Positions 59,968 to 64,000 of a DNA stretch of 64,000 nucleotides are shown one piece after another. Source of the DNA: Subtercola boreus (GTDB lineage: Bacteria > Actinomycetota > Actinomycetes > Actinomycetales > Microbacteriaceae). A program made the position numbers and the translations under genes. The stretch is from contig NZ_NBXA01000021.1 in NCBI RefSeq assembly GCF_003399625.1, positions 124,001 to 188,000 of the forward strand, in the 5' to 3' direction. The first letter of the stretch is position 1. Each line of letters starts with the position of its first letter. The notes below the pieces were generated by a model, which saw only the letters and a list, made by a program, of their open reading frames with translations, searched no databases and was not told the origin of the DNA.

Positions 59968-61659
59968 ATGACGAGTGACACCGCCAGGCCCTGGCTGAGC
60001 AGCTACGCAGAGGGTGTTCCGCACGAGATCGATCTGCCGACGGGTTCGCTCGTCGATCTCATCGAGGCGTCGGTGAAACGGTTTGCGAAGAAGCCGGCCC
60101 TGGTGTTCTTCGGGGCAGAGACCTCCTACCGTGAGCTCGGCAACCAGATCGACCGGGCGGCCGAGGGCCTTCGCCGGCTCGGTGTCGGGAAGGGCGACCG
60201 GGTGGCGCTCGTGCTGCCGAACTGCCCCCAGCACATCGCCGCGTTCTACGCCGTGCTGCGGCTCGGCGCCATCGTGATCGAGCACAATCCGCTCTACACC
60301 CCGCGGGAGCTCCGCCACCAGTTCGAGGATCACGGCGCGACCGTCGTCATCGCCTGGGACAAGGTGGTGGACACCATCCAGAAGATGCCCGACGACGTGG
60401 CGTTCGAGCACATCGTCTCGGTCGACCTGACCCACGCGATGCCCCTGCACACGCGGATCGCCCTGCGGCTGCCTCTGAAGAAGGCTCGGGATGCCCGGAG
60501 TGCCCTGCACGCGAAGGTGCGCCGCACCATCGACTGGGAGTCCCTGCTCGAGAGCCGGCGCATCCGGAAGTCCCACCCGCGCCCCGGCGTCGACGACATC
60601 GCCCTCCTGCAGTACACCAGCGGCACCACGGGAACACCGAAGGGTGCGATGCTGACCCACTTCAACCTGCACGCGAACGCCCTGCAGGGCCGAGCCTGGC
60701 TGCCGGGGCTCGAGGAGGGCCGCGAGGTCGTCTACGGGGTGCTGCCGATGTTCCACGCCTACGGGCTGACGCTCTGCCTCACGTTCGCGATGAGCGCCGG
60801 GGCGCGGCTCGTACTGCTCCCCCGCTTCGACGTCGACCTGGTGCTCGACGCGGCGAAAAAGCATCCACCGACCTTCCTGCCCGCCGTGCCTCCGATCTAC
60901 AAACGGCTCGCCGAGGCGGCCGAGATGCGCGGAACCGATCTGTCGGGCATCAGGTTCGCCATCTCGGGGGCCATGAACCTGCCCACGCCGACGGTCGAGC
61001 TCTGGGAGCGCGTGACGGGTGGGCTCCTCGTGGAGGGCTACGGACTCACCGAGACCTCCCCCGTGGCGCTCGGCAACCCCGTGGGGCCGAGCAGGCGAGC
61101 CGGAACCATCGGTGTGCCGTTCCCGAGTACCGACGTGAAGGTCGTCGACCCCGACGATGTGACGAGCGAACGGCCGACCGGCGAGCCCGGGGAGTTGCTC
61201 ATCCGGGGTCCGCAGGTGTTCCAGGGCTACTGGCAGAAGCCCGACCAGACGCGTGAGGTGTTGTTGGATGATGGCTGGTTCCGCACCGGCGACATCGTCT
61301 CGATCGACGCCGACGGCTTCGTGACCGTGGTCGACCGCATCAAGGAACTCATCATCACGGGCGGCTTCAACGTCTCCCCGAGCGAGGTCGAGGATGCGCT
61401 CCGCCAGCACCGGAGCGTGAAGGATGCCGCCGTGGTCGGCCTGCCCGGCGCGAACGGCGGCGAGGATGTGGTCGCCGCCGTCGTGCTGAACCCGGGTGCG
61501 ACTCTCGACGAGAAGGCGATCCGCGATTTCTGCCGTGAGGCGCTGACCGCCTACAAGGTGCCGAGGCGCGTCGTGGTGGTGGATGAGCTGCCGACCTCGC
61601 TCATCGGCAAGGTGCTCCGCAAGAAGGTGCGCGACGACCTGCTGAAGAGCGCGGCCTGA
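59968..61659 (+). CDS. Long-chain fatty-acid-CoA ligase (AMP-forming)
   Basis: A 563-aa member of the adenylate-forming superfamily that activates fatty acids to acyl-CoA. P-loop LLQYTSGTTGTPKGAMLTH, later GYGLTETSPVALGNP, GWFRTGDIVSIDADG and the C-terminal KVLRKKVRDDL. The chain-length preference cannot be read. No CoA-transfer partner is nearby. The likely start is ATG 59968, just downstream of a candidate promoter. Confidence 0.92.
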   Translation: MTSDTARPWLSSYAEGVPHEIDLPTGSLVDLIEASVKRFAKKPALVFFGAETSYRELGNQIDRAAEGLRRLGVGKGDRVALVLPNCPQHIAAFYAVLRLGAIVIEHNPLYTPRELRHQFEDHGATVVIAWDKVVDTIQKMPDDVAFEHIVSVDLTHAMPLHTRIALRLPLKKARDARSALHAKVRRTIDWESLLESRRIRKSHPRPGVDDIALLQYTSGTTGTPKGAMLTHFNLHANALQGRAWLPGLEEGREVVYGVLPMFHAYGLTLCLTFAMSAGARLVLLPRFDVDLVLDAAKKHPPTFLPAVPPIYKRLAEAAEMRGTDLSGIRFAISGAMNLPTPTVELWERVTGGLLVEGYGLTETSPVALGNPVGPSRRAGTIGVPFPSTDVKVVDPDDVTSERPTGEPGELLIRGPQVFQGYWQKPDQTREVLLDDGWFRTGDIVSIDADGFVTVVDRIKELIITGGFNVSPSEVEDALRQHRSVKDAAVVGLPGANGGEDVVAAVVLNPGATLDEKAIRDFCREALTAYKVPRRVVVVDELPTSLIGKVLRKKVRDDLLKSAA

Positions 61660-61668
61660 GACGCAGAA

Positions 61669-61702
61669 GCCGGGCGCCCCTCCCGAAGGAGTGACGCCCG
61701 GC
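61669..61702. terminator. Hairpin between convergent acyl-CoA ligase and amt
   Basis: gccgggcg (61669-61676) pairs with cgcccggc (61695-61702), with an inner ctcc/ggag. It lacks a strong T-tract on either strand, so it is a moderate bidirectional terminator. Confidence 0.5.
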
Positions 61703-61734
61703 CGGTGTGCAGAGCCTGTGGTGCAGGCGGCGGA

Positions 61735-63042
61735 TCAGGCGGGATCGAGCGCGTAGCTCTCTTCGCCGTGAACGACCGTGTCGACGCCGGCGACTTCGTC
61801 TTCCGTGCTGATGCGGAAGCCGATGGTCTTCTGGATCGCCGTTCCGAGGAGCCAGGCGATGACGAACGAGAAGACAAGCACAGCGCCGGCACCGAGTGCC
61901 TGGGCGCCCAGCTGGCTGAGCGGCATGGCGTCGCCGTTGGCGATCCGGTCGATCAGGCCGATGCCGGTACCGAAGATGCCGATGTAGAGCGTTCCGATGA
62001 TGCCGCCGACGAGGTGGATGCCCACGACGTCGAGCGAGTCGTCGAAGCCGAGCTTGAACTTCAGCTCGATGGCCAGGCAGCAGACCGCACCGGTGATGAG
62101 ACCGAGCACCATGCCCCAGCCGGGCGTCAGGATGTTGCAGGCCGGGGTGATGGCGACGAGGCCCGAGACGGCACCGGATGCCGCACCGATCGAGGTCGGC
62201 TTGCCGTCCTTGATCTTCTCGACGATCAGCCAGCCGAGAATGGCGGCGGCGGGAGCGGCGAGGGTGTTGATCCAGGCCAGGGCGGCCGTTCCGTCGACAC
62301 CGGCTTCTGAACCGGCGTTGAAGCCGAACCAGCCGAACCACAGCAGCGCGGCGCCGAGGAGCGTCAGAGGCACGTTGTGAGGCTTCTGGATGCCCTTCTG
62401 GAACCCGATGCGCTTGCCGAGAACGAGAGCGAGAGCGAGACCTGCGGCACCGGCATTGATGTGCACCGCCGTACCACCGGCGAAGTCGTTCACGCCGAGG
62501 CCGAAGACGATCCAGCCGCCGTCGGACGTCTTGCCGTCGGTGAGGGTGAAGTTGAAGACCCAGTGCGCGACCGGGAAGTAGACGATGGTCACCCAGAGGA
62601 AGGCGAACAGCATCCAGGAGCCGAACTTTGCACGGTCGGCGATGGCGCCCGAGATCAGGGCGACGGTGATGATGGCGAAGGTCGCCTGGAAGCCCGCGAA
62701 GGCCAGGCCGTAGAGGTTCGGGCCCGATCCGTCGGGTGCGGAGACCAGGTCGCCGAGCAGGAACTGGCCGCTCGGGTTGCCGAGAACGCCCTTGATGAGG
62801 TCGTTCGAGGTGTCGCCCACCGAGGTGCCGAAGGCGAAGCCGTAGCCGTAGAGCACCCAGAGCACACCGACGAGGCCCATGGCCCCGAAGCTCATCATCA
62901 TCATGCTGACAACGCTCTTGGCCTTGACCATGCCGCCGTAGAAGAATGCTACGCCGGGAGTCATGATCAGAACGAGCGCTGCTGCTACAAGTAGCCAGAG
63001 CGCGTTGACCGTGGTGGTCAGGTCTCCAATTGTGGGATCCAT
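61735..63042 (-). CDS. amt: Ammonium transporter
   Basis: A 435-aa Amt with eleven predicted membrane helices. Signatures: MTPGVAFFYGGMVKAKSVVS (Amt/MEP), the twin-His pore elements (NDFAGGTAVHINAGAAGL and DVVGIHLVGG), and PAAAILGWLIVEKIKDG. A partner glnK gene is not in the window. The upstream region has a tandem GlnR-type operator, so nitrogen control is likely. Confidence 0.95.
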   Translation of the reverse strand: MDPTIGDLTTTVNALWLLVAAALVLIMTPGVAFFYGGMVKAKSVVSMMMMSFGAMGLVGVLWVLYGYGFAFGTSVGDTSNDLIKGVLGNPSGQFLLGDLVSAPDGSGPNLYGLAFAGFQATFAIITVALISGAIADRAKFGSWMLFAFLWVTIVYFPVAHWVFNFTLTDGKTSDGGWIVFGLGVNDFAGGTAVHINAGAAGLALALVLGKRIGFQKGIQKPHNVPLTLLGAALLWFGWFGFNAGSEAGVDGTAALAWINTLAAPAAAILGWLIVEKIKDGKPTSIGAASGAVSGLVAITPACNILTPGWGMVLGLITGAVCCLAIELKFKLGFDDSLDVVGIHLVGGIIGTLYIGIFGTGIGLIDRIANGDAMPLSQLGAQALGAGAVLVFSFVIAWLLGTAIQKTIGFRISTEDEVAGVDTVVHGEESYALDPA

Positions 63043-63147
63043 CGAAAAGTTACCTCTCTCGAACCGAGTTGTTGCACCGGTGCACAGATGCCCCCACTGT
63101 CGGGTCTGCGATTGCCTCGGCTACGCCCAACAGCATCGCGGGTGGAC

Positions 63148-63185
63148 GTTTCGGCTGAGGTGAAACTATGTTTCGCGGACGTAAC
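63148..63185 (-). promoter_or_regulatory. Tandem GlnR-type operator upstream of amt
   Basis: On the minus strand: GTTAC (63185-63181), 6 nt, GAAAC (63174-63170), 6 nt, TCACC (63163-63159), 6 nt, GAAAC (63152-63148). This matches the a-b-a-b order and 6-nt spacing known for actinobacterial GlnR boxes (gTnAC/GaAAC); the third element is degenerate. A further pair GAAAC/GTTAC lies at 63201-63216. Confidence 0.75.
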
Positions 63186-63276
63186 GCGCTTCTGCCCTTT
63201 GTAACAACTGTGTTTCGCGGAGCCGAAAGTTCGATTGAGGTCTGTGGCCCCCGTTTGGGGGCTCGCCCGAAAGGTG

Positions 63277-64000
63277 TTAGCGCTGGGTCGAGGCGATCAG
63301 CCGGGACACGGATCGCAGATACTTCTTGCGGTATCCCCCGTTCATCATGTCTCCCGCGAAGACACTGTCGAGCGGCACCCCGGACGCCAGGATGGGCAGC
63401 TGCGCGTCGTACACCCGGTCGATGAACGCCACGAAGCGGAGGGCGTCGGTCTGGTTCGTGAGCTCCACGACGTCGGTCAGCACCAGCGCATCGAGTGAAT
63501 CGAGCAGCTTGACGTACTTCGACGGGTGCAGCGACCCGAGGAACTGGATCACCTCCCGGAAGCTGTCGGCGGTGAACGTCTCACCGGCGGCGGCCAGGCG
63601 GTCGATCTCGGCCTCCAGCTGTTCGGCGGTGTACGTCTTCGCGTGCCCCTCGATGTCGCGGCGGCGGTAGTCGGTGCCGTCGATGCGGATGATCTCGAAC
63701 CGGTCGGCGAGGGCCTGGATCTCGCGGAGGAAGTCCTGGGCCGCGAACCGGCCCTCCCCCAGCGCGTTCGGCGGCGTGTTGGATGTCGCGGCGATCTTCG
63801 TACCCGTGGCGACGAGGTCGCCCAGCAACCGTGTCATCATCATCGTGTCGCCCGGGTCGTCGAGCTCGAACTCGTCGATGGCGATGAGTTTGGCGCCCTT
63901 CAACAGGTTCACGGTCTCGAGGTAGCCGAGCGCGCCCACGAGCGCGGTGAACTCGATGAACGTGCCGAAGTACTTCGGCCCCGGGGCTGCATGCCAGAGG
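63277..64000 (-). CDS. zapE: Cell division protein ZapE-like AAA ATPase, C-terminal part (cut by window edge)
   Basis: 241 codons of an AFG1/ZapE family ATPase; the N-terminus is beyond the window. Walker B is LIAIDEFELDDPGD, followed by the conserved TRLLGDLVATGTKIAATSNT (sensor) and later IRIDGTDYRRRDIEG. ZapE works with the Z-ring in gamma-proteobacteria; in actinobacteria its role is less clear. The stop is TAA at 63277. Confidence 0.9.
   Translation of the reverse strand, partial: LWHAAPGPKYFGTFIEFTALVGALGYLETVNLLKGAKLIAIDEFELDDPGDTMMMTRLLGDLVATGTKIAATSNTPPNALGEGRFAAQDFLREIQALADRFEIIRIDGTDYRRRDIEGHAKTYTAEQLEAEIDRLAAAGETFTADSFREVIQFLGSLHPSKYVKLLDSLDALVLTDVVELTNQTDALRFVAFIDRVYDAQLPILASGVPLDSVFAGDMMNGGYRKKYLRSVSRLIASTQR

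Overview
The window is high-GC DNA with dense gene packing. Gene order matches the conserved actinobacterial core, and several features (a gmk fused to an IHF-like domain, a HGxxPAAW protein and a Trp-associated membrane protein in the trp operon, DUF3072) point to the Actinobacteria, most likely Microbacteriaceae. That family placement is an inference from synteny and protein features. No insertion sequence, prophage or CRISPR array was seen, and the replicon looks chromosomal.

Layout, mostly on the minus strand and so read from high to low coordinates. (1) 1-6.8 kb: rpe, hisE, hisG, hisF, hisI, trpE, a Trp-associated membrane protein, a HGxxPAAW membrane protein, trpC and the start of trpB. 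(2) 6.8-14.7 kb: coaBC, metK, a helicase-degenerate priA, fmt, rsmB and an unrecognised membrane-anchored protein. (3) 14.8-25.1 kb: the pyr operon pyrR-pyrB-pyrC-(Rv1382-like membrane protein)-carA-carB-pyrF, running into an mIHF::gmk fusion and rpoZ, which ends at a terminator. A candidate PyrR-binding hairpin lies at the pyrR ribosome binding site. (4) 25.1-25.7 kb: a 610-bp non-coding stretch with an efp-nusB terminator and a long inverted repeat. (5) 25.7-36.9 kb: rpsD, then DUF948, a 73-aa protein, alaS, ruvX, mltG, aroE, aroC, aroK, aroB, aroQ, efp and nusB. (6) 37.1-41.4 kb: rarA, and on the plus strand a membrane-anchored cyclophilin, a DUF349 protein and a protein resembling AbiEi antitoxins. 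(7) 41.3-54.4 kb: thrS, a HIT protein, pdxS-pdxT, yebC, ruvC-ruvA-ruvB, yajC-secD-secF and relA. (8) 54.5-64 kb: a less conserved region with a FolP2-like protein, a pyrimidine-reductase-family protein, a YgiN-like monooxygenase, four tRNA genes (Val-GAC, Cys, Gly, Val-CAC), a D-threonine-aldolase-like enzyme, a small cassette (CsbD-like, DUF3072, MazF-like), an acyl-CoA ligase, a GlnR-box-preceded amt and the 3' part of zapE.

The genes are mostly housekeeping: tryptophan, histidine, pyrimidine, shikimate, SAM, CoA and PLP synthesis, translation, protein export, recombination and stringent response. Many adjacent genes overlap by 4 nt (ATGA, GTGA or TTGA), which suggests strong translational coupling. 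The most unusual signals are: short tandem or direct duplications (15-34 bp) just 3' of stop codons at five or more loci; a perfect 40-bp palindrome inside the mazF-like gene; a small DUF3072 gene in the usual antitoxin position upstream of that gene; the mIHF-guanylate kinase fusion; a 20-codon repeat-derived mini-ORF joining hisG to hisF; and a tandem GlnR operator upstream of amt.
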